A DNA stretch of 64,000 bases from assembly GCF_024721155.1 (NCBI RefSeq), contig NZ_JAHVAP010000001.1, positions 1-64,000 on the forward strand, in the 5' to 3' direction. Below are positions 52,309 through 59,637 of this stretch, one piece after another. Positions within the stretch are counted from its first letter, which is position 1. Every line of letters starts with the position of its first letter. Below the pieces are notes generated by a model. That model was not told the DNA's origin. It did not search any database and saw nothing but the letters and a program-made list of their open reading frames with translations. The position numbers and the translations under genes are program-made. This DNA is from Mucilaginibacter phenanthrenivorans. GTDB taxonomy: Bacteria; Bacteroidota; Bacteroidia; Sphingobacteriales; Sphingobacteriaceae.

Positions 52309-52425
52309 TGATGGTTGTAGAGGTTGTAGGAGTTGTAATTGTTTACTACAACCACTACAACCACTACAACATTTACAACCCTTACAACCCTTACAACAAC
52401 TTTAACAACTAACCACCATAACAAC
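52309..52425. repeat. Short-word repeat, GTTGTA/TACAAC type
   Basis: GGTTGTAGAGGTTGTAGGAG on the left; CTACAACCACTACAACC and CCCTTACAACCCTTACAAC on the right. The halves are complementary and can fold back. It fills the gap between the GlmU-like gene and tpiA and creates a false N-terminal poly-Thr extension of the tpiA frame. Confidence 0.8.
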
Positions 52426-52431
52426 ACAATC

Positions 52432-53196
52432 ATGAGAAAAAAAATTGTTGCCGGAAACTGGAAAATGAACCTCGACTATAACGAAGGTTTAAGCTTGTTT
52501 TCTGAAATAATAAATATGTTTAAGGACGAGGCTACAGGTCAGCAGCAAGCTGTTATTTGCAGCCCGTTTATTCAGTTGCACAGTCTGGCTCAACTGGCTA
52601 AAGGCTACAATAATGTTGCAGTAGGTGCACAAAATGCTCACCAGGCCGAATCAGGTGCTTATACCGGTGAGATCTCTGCAAAAATGATAAAATCTGTTGG
52701 TGCTGAATATGTTATATTAGGTCATTCTGAACGTCGCCAGTATTTTGGCGAAACCAATGAACTGCTTGCTGCAAAAACTGATACCGCATTAAAAAATGAT
52801 TTAAAACCGATATTCTGTATCGGCGAAACTTTACAGGAAAGAGAAGCAGAAGAGCATTTCAATATTATAAAGAGCCAGTTGGTTGAAGGTGTATTTCACC
52901 TTGACGAAACAGACTTCGCAAAACTGGTAATTGCCTATGAGCCGGTTTGGGCTATTGGTACAGGTGTTACTGCATCGTCAGAGCAGGCGCAGGAGATCCA
53001 TGCTTTTATCAGGATAGAAATTGCCGCAAAATATGGTCAGGAGATTGCAGCCAATACCACCATTTTATACGGGGGAAGCTGCAATCCTAAAAACGCGCCT
53101 GAATTGTTTGCACAACCGGATATCGACGGTGGTCTGATCGGTGGCGCGTCCCTGAAATCCCGCGATTTTATCGATATCGTGAAAGTGTTTAATTGA
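52432..53196 (+). CDS. tpiA: Triosephosphate isomerase
   Basis: Glycolytic TIM-barrel enzyme of 254 residues interconverting DHAP and glyceraldehyde-3-phosphate. It starts MRKKIVAGNWKMN with the catalytic Asn and Lys, followed by the His motif GHSERRQYFGE, the catalytic Glu in AYEPVWAIGTG with its flexible loop, and the phosphate loop GGSCNPKN. The frame is open to 52339 through the repeat upstream, but only the ATG at 52432 gives the family start. Confidence 0.98.
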   Translation: MRKKIVAGNWKMNLDYNEGLSLFSEIINMFKDEATGQQQAVICSPFIQLHSLAQLAKGYNNVAVGAQNAHQAESGAYTGEISAKMIKSVGAEYVILGHSERRQYFGETNELLAAKTDTALKNDLKPIFCIGETLQEREAEEHFNIIKSQLVEGVFHLDETDFAKLVIAYEPVWAIGTGVTASSEQAQEIHAFIRIEIAAKYGQEIAANTTILYGGSCNPKNAPELFAQPDIDGGLIGGASLKSRDFIDIVKVFN

Positions 53197-53198
53197 TT

Positions 53199-53289
53199 TA
53201 GAGAGATTAGAAGTTAGAGATCCGAGACTAGTTGAAATAAAAAAACTAATCTTTTAAACTAACCTCTAGTCTCTAACCTCTAATCACTA
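53199..53289. repeat. Short-word inverted repeat, GAGATTAGA type
   Basis: AGAGATTAGAAGTTAGAGAT on the left; CCTCTAGTCTCTAACCTCTAATC on the right, the reverse complement with a few mismatches. It is the same word family as 14981-15111 and fills the gap after tpiA. Confidence 0.7.
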
Positions 53290-53291
53290 AC

Positions 53292-53720
53292 ATGAAACAC
53301 CTCCTCAGAGTTATCCTCCCGCCGTTCATTGGCTTCTTTATCTACTTTGTTGCGATAAGGTATAGCACGCTATACTTTACCCTGCAAATTGATAAAATGG
53401 GCGTTGGTAACCTGACGAGTTTTATGGCTTTTTACCGGTATACTTTACCATTGCTGTTTTTAGTAGCTGTATTAACGCAATATGTTGTGATCGCGCCGGT
53501 ATGGAACGGGATGGAGAAAAAGACAATTGCTGATAAGATAAATGTTATCATTGACCTTTGTTTTATTTGCCTGGTGTTTGCCCTTGGCATAAGCTACGCC
53601 ATTTGGGAACCGCAGCGCGGAGTCAGTAACCTTGTTAAGCTTGTGGGTTTTATGACGGCGGTACAATTAGGCTATTGGTTTATTAACCTGCTCGTTTTAT
53701 ACTTGTTCGAAGACCGTTGA
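53292..53720 (+). CDS. Hypothetical four-helix membrane protein
   Basis: A 142-residue integral membrane protein with four hydrophobic segments at about 5-24, 47-70, 85-105 and 115-137. Basic residues and the short loop NGMEKKTIADK lie between the second and third. No catalytic motif or named family is recognised. It sits between tpiA and prmA in the same direction, with word-repeat gaps on both sides. Confidence 0.65.
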   Translation: MKHLLRVILPPFIGFFIYFVAIRYSTLYFTLQIDKMGVGNLTSFMAFYRYTLPLLFLVAVLTQYVVIAPVWNGMEKKTIADKINVIIDLCFICLVFALGISYAIWEPQRGVSNLVKLVGFMTAVQLGYWFINLLVLYLFEDR

Positions 53721-53734
53721 TTTTGCTGTTTTTT

Positions 53735-53772
53735 GATCTTAAATCTCACGTCTCAAATCTCATATCTAAAAG
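53735..53772. repeat. Short-word repeat, AAATCTCA type
   Basis: AAATCTCACGTCTCAAATCTCATATCT in the gap before prmA: three degenerate copies of an 8-nt word. Confidence 0.5.
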
Positions 53773-53775
53773 AAA

Positions 53776-54612
53776 ATGAACTATTACGAACTTCTTTTTA
53801 CCACCATAGTTACTGAAGATTACCAACAGGATTTGCTTATAAATGCTTTGGGAGAGATTGGCTTCGATACCTTTGAGGAAGTAGAGTTTGGCTTTAAAGC
53901 TTATATTCCGGTAGGTGATTTTAACCAGGAAACCCTGGATACAACATTATCAGTTTACCAGGATATGTTCACGTTTAGTTACGAGCTCACACTTATCCCC
54001 CAAAAAAACTGGAACGAGGTTTGGGAAAGTAATTTTGAGCCGATAGAGATAGGTAACCAGATCTTTGTACGTGCAACCTTTCATCAGCCAAAGCCGGAAA
54101 TTCCTTACGAGATAGTTATCGACCCTAAAATGGCGTTTGGGACCGGGCATCACCAGACTACTTCGATGATGTTACAGTTGACGCTTGAAAATGATTTTGC
54201 CGGAAAAAATGTACTGGATATGGGCTGCGGAACTGGCATCCTGGCTATTATGGCATCAAAATTAGGCGCCAAAGCGATAACAGCAATTGATTACGACCCG
54301 GTTTGTTATGAAAGCACAATTGAAAATTCTCACCTCAATAACGTTCAAAATATTAAAGCCTTATGTGGTTCAAAAGAGGCTATTCCGGAAGAAATTTTTG
54401 ATATCATATTAGCGAATATCAATCGCAATATCCTGCTTGATCAGATGGGGCGTTATAGTGAAGCGCTAAAAGCCGGCGGCGAAATTTATTTCAGTGGGTT
54501 TTATGAAACTCCGGACCTTGACATAATTTCCAGTGAAGGCGGTAAATATGGCTTAAAATACATCAGCCATAAAAAAGACAAAGACTGGGTAGCTGCAAAA
54601 TTTGTGAAATAA
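53776..54612 (+). CDS. prmA: Ribosomal protein L11 methyltransferase
   Basis: SAM-dependent methyltransferase of 278 residues that trimethylates ribosomal protein L11. The N-terminal substrate-binding domain is followed by the family hallmark DPKMAFGTGHHQTTSMML, motif I (VLDMGCGTGILAIMASKLGA) and the NPPY-equivalent LANINRNILL. Length and order are standard for Bacteroidota PrmA. It precedes a universal stress gene after 129 bp. Confidence 0.96.
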   Translation: MNYYELLFTTIVTEDYQQDLLINALGEIGFDTFEEVEFGFKAYIPVGDFNQETLDTTLSVYQDMFTFSYELTLIPQKNWNEVWESNFEPIEIGNQIFVRATFHQPKPEIPYEIVIDPKMAFGTGHHQTTSMMLQLTLENDFAGKNVLDMGCGTGILAIMASKLGAKAITAIDYDPVCYESTIENSHLNNVQNIKALCGSKEAIPEEIFDIILANINRNILLDQMGRYSEALKAGGEIYFSGFYETPDLDIISSEGGKYGLKYISHKKDKDWVAAKFVK

Positions 54613-54741
54613 GAGCCCACCTGTATAAACCGGGCTTTGGAAATATATAATTTATGTTAAATATTCGTAAATTCCGGTTATTTTTTTCTATATTTAGTGA
54701 GCAAAAGACAGGTTGTTGAAGCCTGATTTTTTTCCCGGTAA

Positions 54742-55590
54742 ATGAAAACATATCTTGTTCCTGTAGATTTTTCTGAAACAGCAACCCATGCTGCTGAATT
54801 CGCTGCGGCTTTGAGTCACCAAACACAGGTGGAACATATCATTTTATTGAATGCCTATTACGTATCGATATATGAAACGATGCTGCCAAACCCTGATATG
54901 GTGTTGGTAAGGGAGGAAGAAATTGAACAAAATGCCGCCGACCGGGTAGCAAAGCTGGAGGACTTTAAGCAGCATCTTTTAAAACAGGTTAGGCCTGGTG
55001 TTAAGATAAGTACACATTTGAACCGTTCACATTTACTAAGGGCGGTTGTTGAAAATGCTGTTAGCAGGAACGCCGACCTGGTGATCCTGGGCAGCAAGGG
55101 TAACAGCAGTAATGACGATGCAAAAATAGGCAGTCACGTAGTTAAGGTATCAAAAGCCTGCCCGGTTCCAGTGATTGTTGTTCCGCCGGCGTATAATATT
55201 GAAGAAATTAGCCGCGTTGTTGTTGCCTGCGACTTTAAAAAAGTAACAGAAGCTGCTCCCCTGGATTCGCTGGTAAAACTACTCAACAGGAAGAAATTTG
55301 ATCTGCTGGTAGTGAATATTGACAATAAAGCCGGCAGTAAACCTGAAGACGCTGAAAGGGCAGCTGAGCATACTGCCTTATATGGTGTGTTGAAGCAGTA
55401 TGACCCTAAGTATTATTTTATTAAGCAGGCAGATATTATTAATGGGATATTGCAGTTTGCCAGCGATCATGACGCGCAAATTGTAATAGCGCTGCCGCAT
55501 AAATACAGTTTTTTGCAATCGTTGCTACAGACAAGTGTTTCGAAACAGTTGCTTGAAAGTGCTGCTGTGCCTGTATTGTTGCTGAAATAA
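54742..55590 (+). CDS. Tandem universal stress protein (UspA)
   Basis: A 282-residue protein of two UspA domains (about 1-145 and 150-280). The first keeps a partial nucleotide loop (LGSKGNSSNDDAKIGSHVVKV) and opens LVPVDFSETATHAAEFA. The second lacks the GxxGx9G motif (ALPHKYSFLQSLLQTSVSKQL), so only one half may bind ATP. This is a common Bacteroidota stress-response format; no regulator is evident next to it. Confidence 0.93.
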   Translation: MKTYLVPVDFSETATHAAEFAAALSHQTQVEHIILLNAYYVSIYETMLPNPDMVLVREEEIEQNAADRVAKLEDFKQHLLKQVRPGVKISTHLNRSHLLRAVVENAVSRNADLVILGSKGNSSNDDAKIGSHVVKVSKACPVPVIVVPPAYNIEEISRVVVACDFKKVTEAAPLDSLVKLLNRKKFDLLVVNIDNKAGSKPEDAERAAEHTALYGVLKQYDPKYYFIKQADIINGILQFASDHDAQIVIALPHKYSFLQSLLQTSVSKQLLESAAVPVLLLK

Positions 55591-55795
55591 TAAGTTTGGT
55601 TTATTAGTATAAGTCGCAAAAAAAATAGATATTAGTTTTTAAATAATAACAATAGGTATAATATATTATATGTGAGTAATAACTTAACTTCACATTAAAA
55701 TAAAATAGTATACAAAATTGTTGATAATTAGATAGATATTGAATATTATTGTAACTTTATTAACTATCGCGAAATCTTTTAACCTTTAATGTTAT

Positions 55796-56137
55796 ATGAA
55801 GACACTCGGAAAAAAAATCAGGTTATTACGTCATCAAAAAGGATGGAGCCAGGAGGATGTTGCTAAAAGATTGGATATTTCTATCCCCGCTTTTTCAAAA
55901 ATTGAAACAGGTATTACTGATATCAACCTATCAAGGCTTGAGCAGATAGCAACCCTGTTCGAGATGTCGGTAGTTCAGTTGCTTACTTTTAGCGATTCTG
56001 AGCAGGATCAGAAAATTATTAATGAACTTGAAACCATCAATAAAAAGTTAATGGACCGCGAAACAGAGGTTATTGATTTGCAAAAAAAGGTTATAGAGTT
56101 GTTTGAAGAGTTAAGGCACAACCGAGTAACAGCCTGA
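55796..56137 (+). CDS. XRE-family helix-turn-helix regulator
   Basis: A 113-residue DNA-binding protein. The N-terminal Cro/C1-type HTH (LGKKIRLLRHQKGWSQEDVAKRLDISIPAFSKIETG) spans residues 3-60. A C-terminal coiled coil (residues about 78-110, DRETEVIDLQKKVIELFEEL) probably mediates dimerisation. It stands alone after a 205-bp AT-rich gap with no other recognisable feature, apart from a one-mismatch box TAACTTTA. Target unknown. Confidence 0.9.
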   Translation: MKTLGKKIRLLRHQKGWSQEDVAKRLDISIPAFSKIETGITDINLSRLEQIATLFEMSVVQLLTFSDSEQDQKIINELETINKKLMDRETEVIDLQKKVIELFEELRHNRVTA

Positions 56138-56154
56138 AATTAACTGCATGGACG

Positions 56155-56183
56155 TAATCGGACTAACTATATTAGTCCGGTTA
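56155..56183. terminator. Hairpin terminator between convergent genes
   Basis: Stem TAATCGGACTAA (56155-56166) with 56172-56183, 12 bp including one G-U, loop CTATA, A/T-rich flanks. It separates the XRE and GNAT-like genes. Confidence 0.7.
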
Positions 56184-56205
56184 AAATGACTTGATAAATT
56201 CGCTG

Positions 56206-57336
56206 TTACTCGTGCCCGTTAAAGATATGACGCATTGTTAAATGCTTCTTACCAAATACCGCCCCCATTGCATTGTGCATTGCTATCATTTTTTCGTTAA
56301 AATCACCAACCCACGAAAGTTCAAGTTCTGTATATTGATTTAAAGGCAAAACATACTCGCCAAGCGTTATGAAAAGTGCCGACTCGATTCCATGATTTTG
56401 AAATTTTTGTTTTGTTCCCATCACAATAGCCCTCATTCGCGAAACACCCCTCCACCTATTGTATACAAATTTTAGTTTACCAATAAGGTTTAACTTGCCT
56501 TTTAAGGGCTTTATCATGGGGTTGGCATCCGGTAAAACTATAAGAAAGGATACCGGTTCATTATTTACATAGGCGAACCATATCAGGTTCTCGTCCATCA
56601 AAGGTTTCATTTTATTAAAACTTTCGGCAATGGTGGCGTGTGTTATCGGTACAAAATTTTCAAAATCCCGCCAGGCATCGTTATAGATCTCTATGAAATC
56701 GGCTGCGAATTTTTCTATGTTCTTTGCCGTTAAATGCTTAAATTCATAACCGGGCTTTTGGGTAACCCATTTGGCTATTTTGTAAAATCTTTCGGGAAAT
56801 GGTTTTATTATGTCTAAATGATTGGTGATCTGTGCGTAAAGCGTTTCAAACCCGTACTCCTCAAAGAAAGCCTTGTAATAAGGTGGGTTGTAGTTCATGC
56901 CGTAGGAGGGAGGAATAAATCCCTCAACCAGTAAACCCCAGAAATTATCATTTTCACCAAAGTTTATCGGCCCGTCCATTGCCTGCATTCCATTTTCGCT
57001 CAACCATTTTCTTGCGGTGTCAAATAATAAAAAAGCGGCATCCCGGTTGTCTATACATTCAAAAAAACCCATGCCGCCGGTAGGTTGCTCATAATTGTAG
57101 GCCTTTTTGTTGTTGATAAAAGCTGCAACCCTACCTATCAGTTTTCCACTTTCGTTGGTTAAAACCCAACGTGTACACTTGCCGTCGTTGTGGAAATTGT
57201 TCGTCGCCGGATCAAAAACTGCTTCAATGTCATTGTCAAGCGGACAAACCCAAATCGGGTCGTCTTTATAAATTATCCTGGCGGTATCTAAAAAAGCTTT
57301 TTTGGTAGTCTTGTCCTTAACCTCGGTTACAGTCAT
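56206..57336 (-). CDS. GNAT-like hypothetical protein
   Basis: A 376-residue soluble protein. The first 130 residues (VTEVKDKTTKKAFLDTARIIYKDDPIWVCPL.. GKLIGRVAAFINNK) have a GNAT-type arrangement, and a second acyltransferase-like half follows (ENLIWFAYVNNEPVSFLIVLP). This matches widespread hypothetical proteins annotated GTP-binding or N-acetyltransferase; the substrate is unknown. The PINFGENDNFWGLLVEGF block is distinctive. A TATATTTG box lies 19 nt before the ATG. Confidence 0.75.
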   Translation of the reverse strand: MTVTEVKDKTTKKAFLDTARIIYKDDPIWVCPLDNDIEAVFDPATNNFHNDGKCTRWVLTNESGKLIGRVAAFINNKKAYNYEQPTGGMGFFECIDNRDAAFLLFDTARKWLSENGMQAMDGPINFGENDNFWGLLVEGFIPPSYGMNYNPPYYKAFFEEYGFETLYAQITNHLDIIKPFPERFYKIAKWVTQKPGYEFKHLTAKNIEKFAADFIEIYNDAWRDFENFVPITHATIAESFNKMKPLMDENLIWFAYVNNEPVSFLIVLPDANPMIKPLKGKLNLIGKLKFVYNRWRGVSRMRAIVMGTKQKFQNHGIESALFITLGEYVLPLNQYTELELSWVGDFNEKMIAMHNAMGAVFGKKHLTMRHIFNGHE

Positions 57337-57355
57337 AAGTTTTGTATAGCAGTGG

Positions 57356-57363
57356 CAAATATA
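57356..57363 (-). promoter_or_regulatory. -7 box of the GNAT-like gene, at a terminator T-run
   Basis: TATATTTG on the minus strand, 19 nt before the ATG at 57336. It begins directly after the T-run of the hairpin that ends the Asp-rich gene. Confidence 0.55.
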
Positions 57364-57396
57364 AAAAAAGCATCCTAAGGCATGGCCCGGATGCTT
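57363..57396 (-). terminator. Intrinsic terminator of the Asp-rich gene
   Basis: On the minus strand, stem AAGCATCC with GGATGCTT (arms 57389-57396 and 57368-57375, 13-nt loop) followed by seven T. Confidence 0.8.
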
Positions 57397-57420
57397 AAAG
57401 CACTTCTATTTATTTAAAGA

Positions 57421-57606
57421 TTAATAATCGTCGTCGTCGTCGTCGTCCCCGTAGTTTTCAAACCCTAAATCGTCTAAAGGGCCGTCAAAATCGTCGTCGT
57501 CATCATCCACCTTTTTCTTCGGTTTCTGATCGAGAGTCGCATCATCATCTTCATCTTCGTCGGTGTCTTCAACTTTCTTGTTTACAGGTTTTTTTGGAGT
57601 TCCCAT
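57421..57606 (-). CDS. Small Asp-rich acidic protein
   Basis: A 61-residue, extremely acidic protein with a short basic start (MGTPKKPVNKK). Aspartate runs dominate the remainder, with three to seven consecutive Asp at several points and an ending GDDDDDDDY. No folded domain is expected. A second ATG at 57612 is 6 nt upstream. It has its own terminator, which supports a real gene. A DNA-mimic, chaperone-like or metal-binding role is conceivable but unproven. Confidence 0.6.
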   Translation of the reverse strand: MGTPKKPVNKKVEDTDEDEDDDATLDQKPKKKVDDDDDDFDGPLDDLGFENYGDDDDDDDY

Positions 57607-57767
57607 CGCCATGAATTTTATAGTAATTTTTTTTCAATTAATAAGTGCATTTAAAATGCAATAACTTAATCTGGTCTTCTTATTTCTTAGTAAAAATAAT
57701 CAAAATCATTTTCAATAAAAACATCATTTTAAAAAAAATATTTTTCTGTTGTTTTACAGGGAATTAA

Positions 57768-58328
57768 TTATTCTGATTCTTCGCCTATAGATGTAGCAGC
57801 GCTGGCAAAATCCTTCATTTGAGGTAATTCGCTGATGTCGTTTATTCCAAAATAGTCCATAAACAATACACTGGTGCCATAAAGGATAGGTTTACCCAAT
57901 GCTTCCGATTTGCCTACAATGGAGATCAATTCCTTTTCCAATAGTTTTTGAATCGAGTAGTCACAGTTTACGCCCCGGATCTGTTCTACATCAGGCTTTG
58001 TTACCGGTTGTTTGTAGGCTATAATGGCAAGGGTTTCAAGTGCAGCCTGGCTCAATTTCTTTTTTGAGCGCTGCGCCTGCAGCAGGCTTATTATTTGGTG
58101 ATAGTTTTTCTTTGTTAAAAATTGATATCCGTTACTTACTTTAACCACTTCAATAGCAAATTGCTGGTCGCGGTATTTATTGGTGATGTTTTGCAAGTGG
58201 CCATTAATCTCTTCTTCGGTGAAATCCTGTTCAAAGGCTGATTGCAGGCAATAAATAATCTCTTCGGTACGGATGCTTTGTTCCGATGCAAATATGAGGG
58301 CCTCTATGTATTGTTCTATATTGTCCAT
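57768..58328 (-). CDS. scpB: Segregation and condensation protein B
   Basis: A 186-residue kleisin-interacting protein of the SMC-ScpAB condensin, with two winged-helix domains (about 1-80 and 90-165). The family core is LSQAALETLAIIAYKQPVTKPDVEQIRGVNCDYSIQKLLEKELI. It acts on the chromosome with Smc and ScpA, neither encoded here. It lies 63 bp downstream of mqnC's 3' end on the same strand. Confidence 0.95.
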   Translation of the reverse strand: MDNIEQYIEALIFASEQSIRTEEIIYCLQSAFEQDFTEEEINGHLQNITNKYRDQQFAIEVVKVSNGYQFLTKKNYHQIISLLQAQRSKKKLSQAALETLAIIAYKQPVTKPDVEQIRGVNCDYSIQKLLEKELISIVGKSEALGKPILYGTSVLFMDYFGINDISELPQMKDFASAATSIGEESE

Positions 58329-58391
58329 TTGGAGTCCGGAAGTAGACCGCTGATTTTATTGATTAAATGATTTCGCTGATTAACTAACTGC

Positions 58392-59516
58392 TTAGTAATT
58401 TATCACCTGCTCTTCAATAGCCGCAGGAATTTCGCGCCAATCGTATTTTTGGGTACGCAGCTGCGGTTCGAAGCCTGCCTCCCTGATGGAATCCTGGATG
58501 CCTTTTGCTGTGAAGCGGTGCGGAGCTCCTGCTGCAGATACCACGTTTTCCTCAATCATGATAGATCCAAAATCGTTGGCGCCGGCATGAAGACACAATT
58601 GGGCCACTTGTTTACCAACTGTTAACCATGACGCCTGGATGTTTTTAATATTAGGCAGCATAATGCGGCTCAGGGCTATCATACGGATATACTCATCGCC
58701 GGTAACATTGTTGGTAATGCCTCTTACTTTACGTAACAAGGTGCCGTCATCCTGGAACGGCCATGGAATAAACGCAACAAACCCGTAATGGCCTTCAGGT
58801 TTTTCTGACTGTACCTCGCGGATCCAAACCAAATGTTCAAAGCGTTCCTCAATAGTTTCTATATGGCCAAACATCATTGTAGCGGAGCTTGGCAGGTTCA
58901 GTTGGTGAGCTGCACGCATTACGTCGAGCCATTCCTTGCCGCCACATTTGCCTTTGCTGATAAGTCGGCGAACGCGATCGTTTAATATTTCAGCACCGGC
59001 ACCGGGTAATGAATCAAGTCCGGCAGCTTTTAGTTCCTTTAAAACATCGTAGTGGCTCATACCCTCCAGCTTGGCAACGTGCGCAATTTCCGGCGGACCT
59101 AAAGAGTGAAGCTTAAGGGTAGGATATAGTTCCTTTAACTGTTTAAATGTATCTGCATAAAATTTTAATCCCAAATCAGGATGGTGGCCACCCTGCAGCA
59201 ACAACTGATCGCCGCCGTAGCGGAAGGTTTCCTCGATCTTTTGTTTGTAGGTTTCTATATCGGTTATATAGCTATCCTCGTGGCCGGGGCGACGGAAAAA
59301 ATTACAGAATTTGCAATTGGCGATACAAACGTTGGTAGTATTCACGTTCCTGTCGATCTGCCAGGTTACCTTGCCATGAGGCACCTGGATCTTGCGCAGC
59401 TCATTGGCCGTGTACATCAAATCGGCGGTGGAAGCATTTTTGTAAAGAAAAACTCCCTCATCCTGCGTTAAAAAATCAAACTGCAAAGCGCGTTGCAACA
59501 GATCGGCTGTGTTCAT
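58392..59516 (-). CDS. mqnC: Cyclic dehypoxanthinyl futalosine synthase
   Basis: Radical SAM enzyme of 374 residues in the futalosine route to menaquinone. The cluster-binding motif is CIANCKFC. GGHHPDLGLKFY, SATMMFGHIET, FIPWPFQ and the ending block GANDFGSIMIEENVVSAAG are features of MqnC rather than MqnE. The ATG at 59516 is only 3 nt from a TATATTTG box, which predicts a leaderless mRNA. Other mqn genes are not in this window. Confidence 0.93.
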   Translation of the reverse strand: MNTADLLQRALQFDFLTQDEGVFLYKNASTADLMYTANELRKIQVPHGKVTWQIDRNVNTTNVCIANCKFCNFFRRPGHEDSYITDIETYKQKIEETFRYGGDQLLLQGGHHPDLGLKFYADTFKQLKELYPTLKLHSLGPPEIAHVAKLEGMSHYDVLKELKAAGLDSLPGAGAEILNDRVRRLISKGKCGGKEWLDVMRAAHQLNLPSSATMMFGHIETIEERFEHLVWIREVQSEKPEGHYGFVAFIPWPFQDDGTLLRKVRGITNNVTGDEYIRMIALSRIMLPNIKNIQASWLTVGKQVAQLCLHAGANDFGSIMIEENVVSAAGAPHRFTAKGIQDSIREAGFEPQLRTQKYDWREIPAAIEEQVINY

Positions 59517-59519
59517 GCA

Positions 59520-59527
59520 CAAATATA
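59520..59527 (-). promoter_or_regulatory. -7 box of mqnC, 3 nt before the start codon
   Basis: TATATTTG on the minus strand ends 3 nt before the ATG at 59516, the shortest such distance in the window. Confidence 0.6.
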
Positions 59528-59534
59528 CGAAGTA

Positions 59535-59637
59535 GGAGGTGAAAGGCGAAAGCAGAAAGGTAAAAGCGGGATGAGGGGAAAAGTTTTACAACAAAAAAAC
59601 AAAAAAGCTTTCTGCTTTGATCTTTTCGCTTTAAGCT
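59535..59637. repeat. Short-word repeat, GAAAGC/GCTTTC type
   Basis: GGTGAAAGGCGAAAGCAGAAAGG on the left; AGCTTTCTGCTTTGATC and TTTTCGCTTTAAGC on the right, broadly reverse complementary. It lies between the ModF-like stop and the mqnC promoter. Confidence 0.6.

Noticed and set aside
52339..52431. In-frame extension of tpiA beginning with a poly-Thr run
   Set aside because: The extension is the TACAAC word repeat read in frame. The family start MRKKIVAGNWKMN is at 52432.
52233..52433. Minus-strand frame rich in Val and Asn over the GlmU-tpiA gap
   Set aside because: It is the reverse reading of the same low-complexity repeat, with no domain and no start signal.
55591..55795. Possible small RNA or gene in the AT-rich gap before the XRE gene
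   Set aside because: No stable hairpin, conserved motif or frame was seen; only a one-mismatch promoter box.
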